A DNA stretch of 64,000 bases from Parastagonospora avenae f. sp. tritici 18332-5 (lineage: Eukaryota; Ascomycota; Dothideomycetes; Pleosporales; Phaeosphaeriaceae), in NCBI GenBank assembly GCA_022559985.1, contig JAFJTR010000046.1:62001-126000 (forward strand), given 5' to 3'. Under the pieces are notes generated by a model. It saw only the letters and a list, made by a program, of their open reading frames with translations, ran no database searches and had not been told where the DNA came from. Both the position numbers and the translations under genes were made by a program. Below, in pieces: positions 35,089-44,873 of this stretch (positions within the stretch are counted from its first letter, which is position 1; each line of letters begins with the position of its first letter).

Positions 35089-35585
35089 GTTGAGCTTATA
35101 TCGGAGTAGTCCAACCTGGGGACGTTATTAACAAATAAGGCGAGGACTGGCTGTATGGTGATGATGATCCAGGCACACTGTGTACATAACGTGTGAGTTC
35201 ACCGTTATGCGCATGGAACATTCTATGATCCGTGAAACGAGTCTCGCAGGTTCGCCTAGAGCGCCGATTTAGTGATCACCAGAATTTCTCGATCGTTGTT
35301 GTTGTGTTGTTGCATTGCTGGATGGATCCTCTGTCGACTCTCTTAGGCGTCTGACAGAGGTAGTGAATACACAATTTCGCTATGTCATTATGGTGCGAAC
35401 GAACACATAAGCGATCAGATATTGAATATGTGAGCGTCCTTCCGGCAAACAGGCTTGGATATGGTGTTTTCCTCTGGTGCGAAGTCAAACAAGGCCGTGC
35501 CCAACGCATCCGAGACCTGCAGTATATAAGACAGTATTTTCTCAACCACACTGACCCTTGCCGTTAAGATACTCGCGTTGACAAA
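35089..35585. promoter_or_regulatory. Divergent promoter region
   Basis: About 500 bp between the minus-strand RING-associated gene and the plus-strand gene at 35586. Contains the TATA element listed below. Confidence 0.45.
35523..35530 (+). promoter_or_regulatory. TATA box of the 35586 gene
   Basis: TATATAAG sits 56 bp upstream of the ATG, a normal fungal distance. Assigned by sequence only. Confidence 0.55.
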
Positions 35586-35999
35586 ATGTCACCTACATTC
35601 AAACACGTCCCTCTGGAAGAATACCTTCATCTTGACCAATACATCCCACGACCGATGGACGAAGCACGGCTAAACGAACTCAAAGCTCTGTGCTACGATG
35701 ATGACCTGCAAAAATCATACGTTGTGCTGCACAGGCACCACGTTTACATGTACTTTTCCAAGCACCAGAGCGAGCTGGAATTGTGCGACGCAATCAGGCG
35801 GGTGCTCAGGAGCTTGGACGAGAAAACGCTAGAGGCGCAGAAACTACGTGCGAAACTCGAGAGGATGGAGAAGAGATGGGAAGAAGGGAAGGCCAAGTGG
35901 TCAGACGAGAAGGGGTATCATGAAGTAGCTGGCGATCATGTGCCGACGATAAGTGTGGGCGGGTTTCACGATATGGACGCGTCCGGGGGCGAACGGTAA
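35586..35999 (+). CDS. Small hypothetical coiled-coil protein
   Basis: 137 residues, intronless, starting MSPTFKHVPLEEYLHLDQY. The middle is a charged helix (LEAQKLRAKLERMEKRWEE). No domain recognised. The order (short acidic/polar head, aromatic-rich helix, then a coiled coil) resembles the 283-residue protein at 32401, so the two could be distant relatives, but I see no strong identity. A TATA box precedes it. Confidence 0.65.
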   Translation: MSPTFKHVPLEEYLHLDQYIPRPMDEARLNELKALCYDDDLQKSYVVLHRHHVYMYFSKHQSELELCDAIRRVLRSLDEKTLEAQKLRAKLERMEKRWEEGKAKWSDEKGYHEVAGDHVPTISVGGFHDMDASGGER

Positions 36000-36382
36000 T
36001 GCCATCTCATGGCGTAGACAGAGTGAATTGGGAACACATTTTGTGCAGGGCGTGATGCGACGCGATGTACGGTCATGAGTGATGCAAGTGTTTGGAGTAG
36101 TTGGGATGGAAGGTGGAGTTGCATAAGCATGTTCCTGCCTAGACCGGTTTCGGATGATCAGCACCCCACCAGCCGAGCGGCCGTTCCATGGTGCAGCGGG
36201 CGGCTGTGCTCGGTGGCGGCTCTTACGACCACAGTCCTCCTTGGACTGCGCGTCTCTCTTTCACATATAACTACTCTCCAGGCTGCTGGGAATTATCTTC
36301 TACCACCTAGAACCTCTCGCCCTGCGCTCTCAACCAACTCGCCAAAGCCCGCGCGCGAGACAGCGTCTCGGAGGTCCGCATC
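36000..36382. other. Intergenic between tandem plus-strand genes
   Basis: 383 bp. The last 150 bp are CT-rich and probably form the leader of the next gene. Nothing else seen. Confidence 0.5.
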
Positions 36383-37649
36383 ATGCCCGCGCCACTAGCC
36401 AAAGGTACGTAGCTCTAGCTATGCACATCTGTCGTGTTCGCAACACTTGTACTGCTTTTGTACAACTCCTTCGTGTCTTGTGTCCATGTAGCGAATGAGC
36501 ACTATAGTTGAGAAGGATTTGGGCCGTCTCTGCCATCCAACGATATCGCATCTTGTTGCCTAATGCTTACCACCCCTCACTGCAGGCATCATCATCGCCG
36601 CTTCCATAGTAGTCGCCGCCGGCATCGCCATATATGAGTCGCCTCAAGTCCGCGCATGGGTCGACCAGTCTCGTCGCAAAATCGCCGTAGCTCTCCACAA
36701 CCTCGGTGATGATATCCAGCCTCGTCGCCCGAGCGAATCGTCGGATGACTTCGACCTGAGGAAGCGGAGAAGGGAAGAACTCATTCGACGGAACCGGAAC
36801 GAGCTCATCAGACGTGCTAGGGAGGAGGGCGTGGCCGTCGATCTGGATGAGCTGGCTAAAATCGGCAACGAGGACATCGAATTGGCACAGCAGAGGTCAC
36901 GAGCCGACCGCACCAAGAGCTTCGACACCATGGTAGGAAGCGATGGCACCCTCAGGAACACCACAACTGCTACCGGAAACGATCTATCGGACAATGGCCT
37001 CAAGAAGCGCGGTGCTGCTGGCTTTGCTGCGGGCGCTGCCGCGGCTGCGACTATGGCTAACCCCTTCGTCGACGAGCATGTTCTCTTCGACGTGGGCGAT
37101 GACGATGAAGCCCCATCACCAAAGGAGTTCACCTATGCCGAGCCTGCATCGTGCGAAAGTACTGCCACTCTCGAAGCTGCTCCAACTGCCACCTCCGCGC
37201 CTCTGATCGACCTGACTCAAAGCATCGACGAGATCGACCCAGCCACACAGTCCTTCTACTCCTTCACATCCTCCAACGCACACGCCGAGGGCCCTCTCTC
37301 ACACACCCAGTTCTTCGACGACGAGGCCGAGCACATGTCCGCCGGAACCTTGACACCACGCTCCGAGCGTTCCCACTCCATTGTCACCGGCGCTTCCGTG
37401 GCTGCCAGCAACGCCGACGACATCGGTATCCTCAGCATGCAAAACGACACTGATCACGATGCCCGCTCAGAGATCTTCTCGGAAGGCGGCTTTACAGACG
37501 GCTTCTCAGAAGGAGGATTCAGCGAATTCGGCGACAACGACAGGGCAGGTATTATGACCCCCAACTCATGGACCGACGTCGGCAGCGACGACGAGAGCGA
37601 ATGGGGCGGTGCTCAGCAGAACGGGCACGTGAGCCAGGTGCACCAGTAG
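36383..37649 (+). CDS. Membrane-anchored, mostly disordered hypothetical protein
   Basis: Exons 36383-36404 and 36586-37649 give 361 residues. The tiny first exon codes MPAPLAK. Splicing creates a single N-terminal hydrophobic segment (IIIAASIVVAAGIAIY) that would anchor the protein. It is followed by a basic juxtamembrane helix (DLRKRRREELIRRNRNELI) and a long acidic, Ser/Thr-rich disordered region. An Ala/Gly-rich patch (AAGFAAGAAAAATMA) sits mid-protein, and a short SEGGF repeat lies near the end. I recognise no family. An outer mitochondrial or ER membrane anchor with a cytosolic tail is plausible. Confidence 0.75.
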
Positions 37650-38432
37650 GGGGCACTTCTTTCTTGGATTTAAAATGTTTGGTATTAGGTACGGTGTTGG
37701 GAACAAATAGGTAGGGCGGGTTGATACCTCCGGCGTTTCCCTGGGAACTTGGATTTCTCCTTCATATCGCTTTTCTTTCTTCCCCTATGTATGAACTGGA
37801 ACCATTGTGTTGAGAAATTCTGTATTTCTACCATATCTTATTGCTGCTTTATTCTGGATTCAGCTTGATCTGGTCATCTCCTCACTATCGAAACTCGTCT
37901 CTCCGTCACGTACGAATCGCCAAAGATACGAATTGGGCAAGTGAAGGTGTGCGTGAAGACTTCTCAGGGTGCGTGGCCCCGCTTAAACAGTATGATCTCG
38001 CTCGAGATGACTAGCCGTCTTCCGCTCATAGTCACGCCTTCAGGACCTTCCGTAGACGCGCAGGCCGCAAGTGTAGCGGCCCGACGTAACCTCCGCACTC
38101 CGTTTGATAATGCGGTCACTGCCGCAATACTCCCACTTCTCCTACAATTCCGCATCCTTAGCGCGAATTTTACCTGCCGTGCCATGGCACCAGGATTCGC
38201 GGTCACGTTGCCCTACGGCCTCAGCGAAATGCACCGACAACACCACATCAAAGGTAAGGTTGTGATTGGGAGGGAGGGAGAGTATACGCGCGGATGTCTC
38301 CCGATATCCACCCACCTATCCGAGACCGCCATCGTTCTACCCATAATCACTTACCACCGCGCAATTGACGCTCCACGTCCGAGCCCAACTTGATCACTCA
38401 ACCTTCACGTCAGCAAGGAACGACCGGTCAAG
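37650..38432. other. Intergenic, no convincing gene
   Basis: 783 bp. Two overlapping frames on opposite strands (37941-38393 and 37964-38206) are open, but neither has a family signature. Confidence 0.45.
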
Positions 38433-39903
38433 ATGGGCGTCGCAGTACCGGCACGTCAGAATAAGAAGAGCGCGCCGATCCCAAAAGAAAGACGGGCAAG
38501 GACGCCCAAGGTAGCGAACACGCTAAAGCCCTGGGCTGGCAGCAAGGCCAAAGTAACTCCAGCAGTCAAAACAAGTACGGGAGACGGCGCATCAAAAAAT
38601 CGTCCCATCACAATCGACGATGACGACGAAGCAGAGGAGGCTCTATCACGAAGAGCATATTTCATGCAAGACGGCTACACTCCTTCTTCGACCGCGCCTT
38701 CTTCCCCGAGTATCTACCGGCCACAATCGCTGGTGCTGGCAGTAAGGCGCAGTTCTGCGCCTGGCAGTGCAGGATCTGGATCCTTTGGTGGAACATATGC
38801 AGCGATTTCTCCCAAAGCTCCGTACAATCCAAGGATACGATCTATGAGCATATATGCTGAGTTAGTGGAGCTGTCACGAAGTGCTGACTAGATACTGATT
38901 GAACGTGAAAAGGGAAGCGCGAAGGAAGTCGCAGATAGACCCGCCCTCACTACAATGGGCCAAGAAAAGGCCTAGAACAGACAAGGACTCGTCCGCCTCG
39001 CAAAGAGCAACGATTCCAGTTGCACGGCGACGCACACAACCACTCACCAGGCTCTATTTCTCAGGCAACAGGCGTGGCAACCTCGATGGCACTAGCTTCG
39101 ATCTGAACAACATATCAGACTTTAACACAAGGAAGGATGTTGCACAACTGATGGCTGTCGCGCCGGGCCTTCCCATCCAATATCTACACGACATGCTCCT
39201 CGAGCTGGGTGGCGACTTCACCGCTGCAAAACGACAAGCCATCAGGAGAAGCCGAGCACCCTCCGTACGTCCGCCCATCAAGAAAGAGCCCCAATCAGTC
39301 CAAGCTCCGCCACAGCATGTACTACGTCCAGAGAACGACGACGATGATGAAGTCATGATCAAGATCGACCCCAACCTGGACTTTCTCGAATGGGTATACA
39401 CATCACACCCCTTTCACACAAAAGCGACCTCCTAACTTCCACAGGACTCAGACGCCCCTCCAGAACCAGACCTCACCCCCAAGCGCCCCTCCCCCAAGAA
39501 GCCCAAACCCACCAAGTCCGGCCCAGCAAAGTCTCGCCCCAAAGTCTCCTACTCGAACCCTGATTCCAGACCAAGCATCAGCGTCTGTCGCGTCCATCCA
39601 AGGCCCGGAAAAGGCTCTATAAACCGCTCCTTCATGGTCCCCGACAATGTTCTCGAGCTGGAATCAGACGCTTCGTCTTCGGAGACCGAGAGGTCGGGCA
39701 GTGCAAACGACACCGATGTGCAGATGGGCGGAACGGTGCCTGAAGATGTAGAAAACTTGAATATTAATATGCGCCCGCAGTATTCCTGTAATGCGAGGGA
39801 GCTAGCGGGAAGGAAGGGGAAGAGGAAGATGCCGAGTCTGGGTGAAGGAGGAACGGCGCTGCGCGATGAACATGAATTGCTTAGTATGATGGAGATCTGG
39901 TAG
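38433..39903 (+). CDS. Disordered, probably nuclear protein with a CUE-like domain
   Basis: Exons 38433-38860, 38913-39393 and 39445-39903 give 455 residues, with consistent phases. The first intron has donor GTTAGT. The N-terminus is basic (ARQNKKSAPIPKERRARTP), with an acidic ITIDDDDEAEE resembling a SUMO-interacting motif. A helical segment around residues 210-255 (AQLMAVAPGLPIQYLHDMLL, then GGDFTAAKRQAIRR) has the spacing of a CUE/UBA-like ubiquitin-binding fold. Clusters such as PKRPSPKKPKP look like nuclear localisation signals. The role is unknown; a ubiquitin or SUMO reader in the nucleus is an inference. Confidence 0.75.
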
Positions 39904-40868
39904 AACTACGCTTCGAATGTGTATTCGCGTTGGGATGACAATGACATACCGATCGTCACATCGTAAAGAACTGGATATTGGAAGCATACCACGCTACAAA
40001 TTTTCACATAACCCACTGGCCCATCCTAGTGTCTGCTGATATCTGCGTGGCGGCCTGGGCGATGTACGCTTTGCGAACATATCTCAGAGTCGTTTGCAAT
40101 ATGCATGAGCGGTACGATAATGACTTCTTACGTCACTAATTAGGAAATGACTAGTTATGATCGAGTCTGTACCATTCAATGTCTTCTGCTGCGGGAGCAA
40201 ACGAACTCTCTGCATGGATACGATATGACTAATTGACTCTCAAACCACTTGCGCATGTGCCCAGTCATGATCGGGTCTTCACATGCATCGTTGAGTATGT
40301 TCCGCTACGAAGTCAAACGAAACCACCACATGGGCGTCTTGGGACCAATTGACTCACATACTACTGGCGCGAGTGCGAGAACACAGGCTCATGTATTCCC
40401 AAAATTGACAGTCATAATCAAGTCTTCTGCTATGCAGTCAAACAAACTCACCGCATGGATATCTTGGGACCAACTGACTCACTTACCTACGATGCGTGTA
40501 CCTGCAGTGTCAAACGAAGCTCATCGATGCGGGTGGGCGTGCACACCTTTACCTTTTATGTCCTGACCTCTCGATAATTTCTCTCACCTCAGAATTCTTT
40601 TACCTTGGGGATTGAGGAACCAGTACCGAGCTCTGGTGCTTACCCTCGACACTCGAATCGTAACCCTTTCCTCTGTCAGTTCTTCGGCTACACCACCTTT
40701 ATTCCTCTGACCATCTATGTCATTACCCGTGAGATCAACACCACACTGTACCCTCTTTTCTCGCCTACATATAAGAATTTTTCTTTGGTCATAACTTGGA
40801 GCACTTCATCTAACTCTCTGATACATCAGTTTTCCTTCCCGAGTGGTTTCGAGCGTTAGCCAGCTCGC
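39904..40868. other. Intergenic with repeat array
   Basis: 965 bp between tandem plus-strand genes. It includes the degenerate repeats at 40151-40540 and a CT-rich leader just upstream of 40869. Confidence 0.55.
40151..40540 (+). repeat. Degenerate direct repeats with TGACTCA elements
   Basis: Three same-direction copies start near 40151, 40261 and 40409, and a partial copy starts at 40501. Shared blocks in order are GTCATGATCGGGTCTTC (and variants), a GTCAAACGAA-like block, CGCATGGATATCTTGGGACC (and variants), and AAYTGACTCAC. A perfect TGACTCA, the binding core of Gcn4/AP-1-type bZIP factors, occurs at 40350-40356 and 40475-40481. Copy 1 has TGACTCT. Unit lengths vary (about 110, 148 and 92 bp). 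Confidence 0.65.
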
Positions 40869-41653
40869 ATGGCCCCCAACAAGACATCAACACGAAAAGG
40901 CAAGCAATTGAATGCCTTGAAACGACCAAGCGCTTCGGATCTCAGTGAAGCTACCGCAAGACTCGGTTTGATTGACAACATGGCGCCTGGCCGGAGGGCA
41001 CCGGTAATTTGCGACCTGTCCGATGATGACGAGCGCAATGTGACGCACATCAAGAAGATGACCGGCTCCGCTGTGTCACAGGCCAAAGCTAACAATTCTA
41101 AGGACGACGACACAGGTATGTAGTCTCATCTCTGCATAGAAGTGCAGTATCTTACCTGAATATAGCAGAACGTCTTAACCCTAGCTCTAGCATGTCAGGG
41201 ACAAGGAATATGGAACGAATATCAGACATCCACCGCTTAAGTAACGCAGATACTAGCCTAACAGACCTCACTCGTGACCAGCGGGCAAAGCTCCGGAGTC
41301 CAACCGAGCGCCAGCATATAATGATCACCCCTGGCCCAGCGCACAGCAGCCGGACCAGCTACCATGCGCCCCATGATGGCAGGACTTCTGTCAAAACCCA
41401 TACCATCAGACCTCCTACCGCCAGTGTCCAGACACCCAGCTAGGGCAGGACAATGTCGCAGCCTAGCATTGGACGACGGCCCTTACACCCTGCTATGTAC
41501 AACGATTTTGGCAACGGGATACTTTCTGCTGAGAATCTGATAAGAACTAGAGGCCATTGGATTCACGCAGGCTGCAATACACCTCTTCCCAGTGTCGAAG
41601 ATGAAGACGCCAACCAAGAGCGCCACTTTCTGCGCACGCGACGACAAAACTAG
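40869..41653 (+). CDS. Hypothetical disordered protein, stop at 41441-41443 followed by open frame
   Basis: Exons 40869-41115 and 41169-41443 give 173 residues (MAPNKTSTRKGKQ to QTPS). The protein is basic at the start, has an acidic ICDLSDDDER patch, and is then Ser/Thr/Arg-rich and disordered. No domain recognised. After the TAG at 41441 the same frame stays open for a further 69 codons to 41653 (GRTMSQPSIGRR to LRTRRQN), with similar composition. Either the gene stops at 41443 or a CAG-to-TAG change has shortened a longer protein. Repeats with bZIP-type sites lie upstream. Confidence 0.55.
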
Positions 41654-42064
41654 GCAAACAGACCGGATCCAGAAAAGAATAGCAGGGAACGAGAAATGCC
41701 ATCAAGAGTTTCGACCATTGCTTTGAGGAGTTTGGGGATTTATCAGTTCGAAGGCAGGGACATTTTCCACATCATTCGGGGAACATTTATTATTTGCATT
41801 TGCAGGAAAGGTTTTCTTTTCAGGTCCAGGAACTACTGCTTCACGGATAAGGTTCCTCCGGAGAAGGCTTCAGTCACTTTCATTCAGCATCATTTCGAAC
41901 AAAAGGCAGGTGTGTATATTTTCATTCCATCCAGCACGGGCTGCAAAATCTCCTATTCTCCTTCTATGTCCTGTAACATTAAAACAATCGAAGACAATCC
42001 CACACATCGTCATCCCCATGCAATCCTAACAAGCCATCCTCATCTCTCCCCCTCGCCCTCCGCT
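41654..42064. other. Convergent 3' region
   Basis: 411 bp between convergent genes. Open frames here run antisense into the next gene and look spurious. Confidence 0.45.
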
Positions 42065-42439
42065 TCATCGCCCCTGAGCATATTGAACATACGCATACCC
42101 ACTCCCCCGCTGTCCCCGACTCGTATGATGACTGCGACTCCCATGCCCCCTACCCCCCGTACCGCGATCCGTATGCCGTCCCGCCTTCACCCTACGCTCC
42201 CCAAGTGCCACCTTCTTACGCCGCGGCAGCACGCTCAGCGCGTGCCAGACGAACCAAGCCAGGCCGCCGAAGAGGATCAGCACTTCAGCGATGATGCCGG
42301 CGATGGCGGCGGTGGAGAGAGATGTGCCGGCGCTGTTTTGGGCGTTGATGGTCTCAATGGGAAGAGCGCGGGGGAGGTGGGTGTGGGTGGGACAAGGGGT
42401 GGTGCTGTTGAGGGGAGTATAGGGGTAGAATGGGGCCAT
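42065..42439 (-). CDS. Small single-pass membrane protein
   Basis: 124 residues, start MAPFYPYTPLNSTTPC. A short Thr/Pro-rich outer segment carries an N-S-T glycosylation motif. One transmembrane helix (LSTAAIAGIIAEVLILFGGLAWFVW) begins at about residue 42. The cytosolic tail is short and very basic (PRRKKVALGERRVKAGRH). No signal peptide. First of four consecutive minus-strand genes with the same plan. No family recognised. Confidence 0.65.
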   Translation of the reverse strand: MAPFYPYTPLNSTTPCPTHTHLPRALPIETINAQNSAGTSLSTAAIAGIIAEVLILFGGLAWFVWHALSVLPRRKKVALGERRVKAGRHTDRGTGGRGHGSRSHHTSRGQRGSGYAYVQYAQGR

Positions 42440-43179
42440 GATGATGGGATGGGTGTGGTGTTGGGGTCGTTGTGCAGGTTATTTGAGTGATTTAGTGAGT
42501 AAGGCTTGTGGGATAGGTGTCTGACTGCGTGAGAAAGACTTGTGGATGTGCGATGATGAAGGGATAGGTTGGGAGGATATTTGTAGGGCAGGGAAGGTGC
42601 GAAGTATGTTTTGCATATGAGACATTGTAAGGGTACGATGTCTAGCGATGTGCGGTGCGTATCTTTGAGAGGTGGAAGCAGCGCTGTCGTCTGCACGTAG
42701 CACTGTACTTAGAACGCTTATCAAAGTTTACTACAGGTGTCCAAAGAGCGAGGTACATGTGGAGGTGCAGTACAAGTCAGACGTCTACGGGCCGTAGCCG
42801 TATTACAGTTCTGAAGCCAGATTAGATTCGTAGAGTTTCTTGTTAGCTAAATCTTATAGATATTGTGCTAATTGTTTGCTTCTGCACTTCGTTGCATTAT
42901 AAAGAGGAATATGGCCCATAGATCCATTCTGCCTTCTACGCTACGGCCTATGGTGCATCTCTATCTTCAAGCTTCCTCTACGTATAGCTTAACAAAGCTG
43001 CACTCCATCATGTATACATCACGTAGCGCAGGCAGTTGGAAGCGCCGTATCAATATCTTAGGTTGGAGATATTGCTAGAGCAGCATCCTGCATGGCTTAC
43101 AGCGATTGTTCTAATATCCATTCGTCCTTTACAGGTCTTACATGCGAGTCAACGACACCTGGTTACTTAAGCCAGCGTA
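42440..43179. other. Intergenic, AT-richer stretch
   Basis: 740 bp between tandem minus-strand genes. No gene recognised. Confidence 0.45.
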
Positions 43180-43443
43180 TCATCTACTCTCACACTTCCC
43201 CAGAAACTTCTGAACCTGCATCTCAACATCTTTTCCAACTACTTCGTGCTCTGATTCTTTCGCCAGCGCAGCTTTCTTGTTGCGATAGCGTACCACCGTG
43301 AAACGATAAATGACGAAGATGATGAATGAAAGAAAGAAAGGCGAGAAGAGGCAGAGTGAGACGAGTAAAGGTGCTTGGATCAGACCGAATTTGACGTCTT
43401 CTGCGTTTCGGCTGCTGGGCGTTGGAGTGGGCGGGGATGACAT
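43180..43443 (-). CDS. Small single-pass membrane protein
   Basis: 87 residues, start MSSPPTPTPSSRNAEDV. One long hydrophobic segment (residues about 28-46, LVSLCLFSPFFLSFIIFVIY) is followed by a basic VVRYRNKKAALAKE and a charged helical tail. No signal peptide and no family recognised. It follows the next membrane-protein gene by about 340 bp on the same strand. Confidence 0.6.
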   Translation of the reverse strand: MSSPPTPTPSSRNAEDVKFGLIQAPLLVSLCLFSPFFLSFIIFVIYRFTVVRYRNKKAALAKESEHEVVGKDVEMQVQKFLGKCESR

Positions 43444-43779
43444 TTTGGGTTTAGTGAAGGGGAGAGGAATATGAGATTGGATGGTTTGGGAATTCTTGAT
43501 TGATGAGTGACGGGTAGGAAGTAGCTTTACTGTGTATCAAAGGTAATGAGACAAAGGAAAGGGCAATTAGAAGTGTGAGCGTACAAGGCAAAAATATGAG
43601 CATAAAGAATATTTTGAGGCAGCAAAGTTTATTGTTACACTAACGCGAGATTCTGAATCATTGTTCAGTTTGCAATGCAGTGTAGCTGTATCCCTATACT
43701 GCGAAATAACTATACCACTAAGTCAGGTTGTCTGCGAAATGCACTGCCTGAAGTGTGCTAAGCAATACTCACCTAAGCC
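43444..43779. other. Intergenic
   Basis: 336 bp between tandem minus-strand genes. Nothing recognised. Confidence 0.45.
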
Positions 43780-44412
43780 CTAGCGGGTCACGAAGTAGAT
43801 AAGAGCTATCAGCATAACCCCAACAACCGCGCCAGTAATACCAAAGATGATGCCCTTGCTAGACGAAGATTCACCCGAACTCTTCGTCTGCACAGCCTCA
43901 GGCTCCTTGTAAAGCTCAAACTTGACGCCAGTGACGTCCGCAGCTGCTGTTCTAGCAGCTGCCGGAAGCGCATCTGGTTGCTCGAGAGCCTTAGCAAGCG
44001 CAGCCATGCTAGGCATACCCGAGGGCGCAATGAGGGTAGACGTGACAGTGATGCGAACGGTACGTGATCCGTTCACCGGCACGCCGGGCCGAGACATCGG
44101 ATCTAGAACGATAGGCTGGGTAGACGCAGATGGCAAGTCGATCGAGATCGACACTACAGGTGCACCGGTACCAGAGGGGATATACACAGTAGCGAAAGAG
44201 CTACATGGCATGCCACTACCGAAAGTCGTGTTGACCCGCGGTAGATCCACAGAGAAAGAAACTGGCGGAGTGCCGCTGCCGGATGTGCTAGTCGCCTGAA
44301 CAGGCGATGTAGCCGCAGCCAGCTGCGAAGATGGGGAGAGTGAGACAACTGACTGGATAGCGGAGGGCGCATTAAGCGCACCAGCGGGTCAGGCGAAAAC
44401 GGAGAGAGACAT
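43780..44412 (-). pseudogene. C-terminally anchored Ser/Thr-rich protein with TGA at codon 8
   Basis: The only suitable ATG (44412) is followed by six codons and then TGA at 44391-44389. The same frame then continues for 202 codons without a stop. The continuation is coherent: an Ala/Ser/Thr-rich segment, a region with VYIPSGTGAPVVSISIDLP, and a C-terminal transmembrane helix (FGITGAVVGVMLIALIYF) ending VTR. No other in-frame ATG precedes residue 60, and I found no intron that removes the TGA. It may be a recent pseudogene, a readthrough gene, a gene with an unseen 5' exon, or a sequence error. The plan matches its membrane-protein neighbours. Confidence 0.5.
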
Positions 44413-44873
44413 CGTTGATGAAGACGAAGGCTGATGGGACGTCAGTGTAGATGTAGGGTTTCTGGTATGATCTGCGTCGCAAAGAAGAAAATGGATATTG
44501 GATCTTGTTCTGTGCGGTACAGAGATGAGATTTCTGGAGAATTCAATAGGGGAAGACTTGGAAGAGCTTATAAGTATCTGGATTGAAAAGGACTGTGTAT
44601 TCACTACGCACATCGTGGGCGAGAGTGAATGGGTATGCGGATTCACAGTGTTGCGTCGCAGTATAGTGCGAATGCAGAAGATGCTGGTCAAGCCATTGTT
44701 TTGACTGTCGCATAGTTCTGGACGTATGTCCCTTGTATCTAACTTCAACGATGTTATTTACCCGATGACATGATGCGAACAACACGCGTGTAGAATGAAG
44801 GACACATGCATTACACTTCCAACCTACGAAGTCTCTCATACCATCTTCCCCCTTCTCCAATCTTTACCTAATT
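44413..44873. other. Intergenic
   Basis: 461 bp between tandem minus-strand membrane-protein genes. Nothing further recognised. Confidence 0.45.

Noticed and set aside
37941..38393. A 150-codon plus-strand frame between two hypothetical genes
   Set aside because: It has no recognisable motif, overlaps an opposite-strand frame of similar quality and has no clear promoter. It could be a lineage-specific gene, but I cannot support it.
41696..42490. A 264-codon plus-strand frame
   Set aside because: It runs antisense through the small membrane protein at 42065-42439, which has a clear helix. The C-terminal half is a mirror of that gene.
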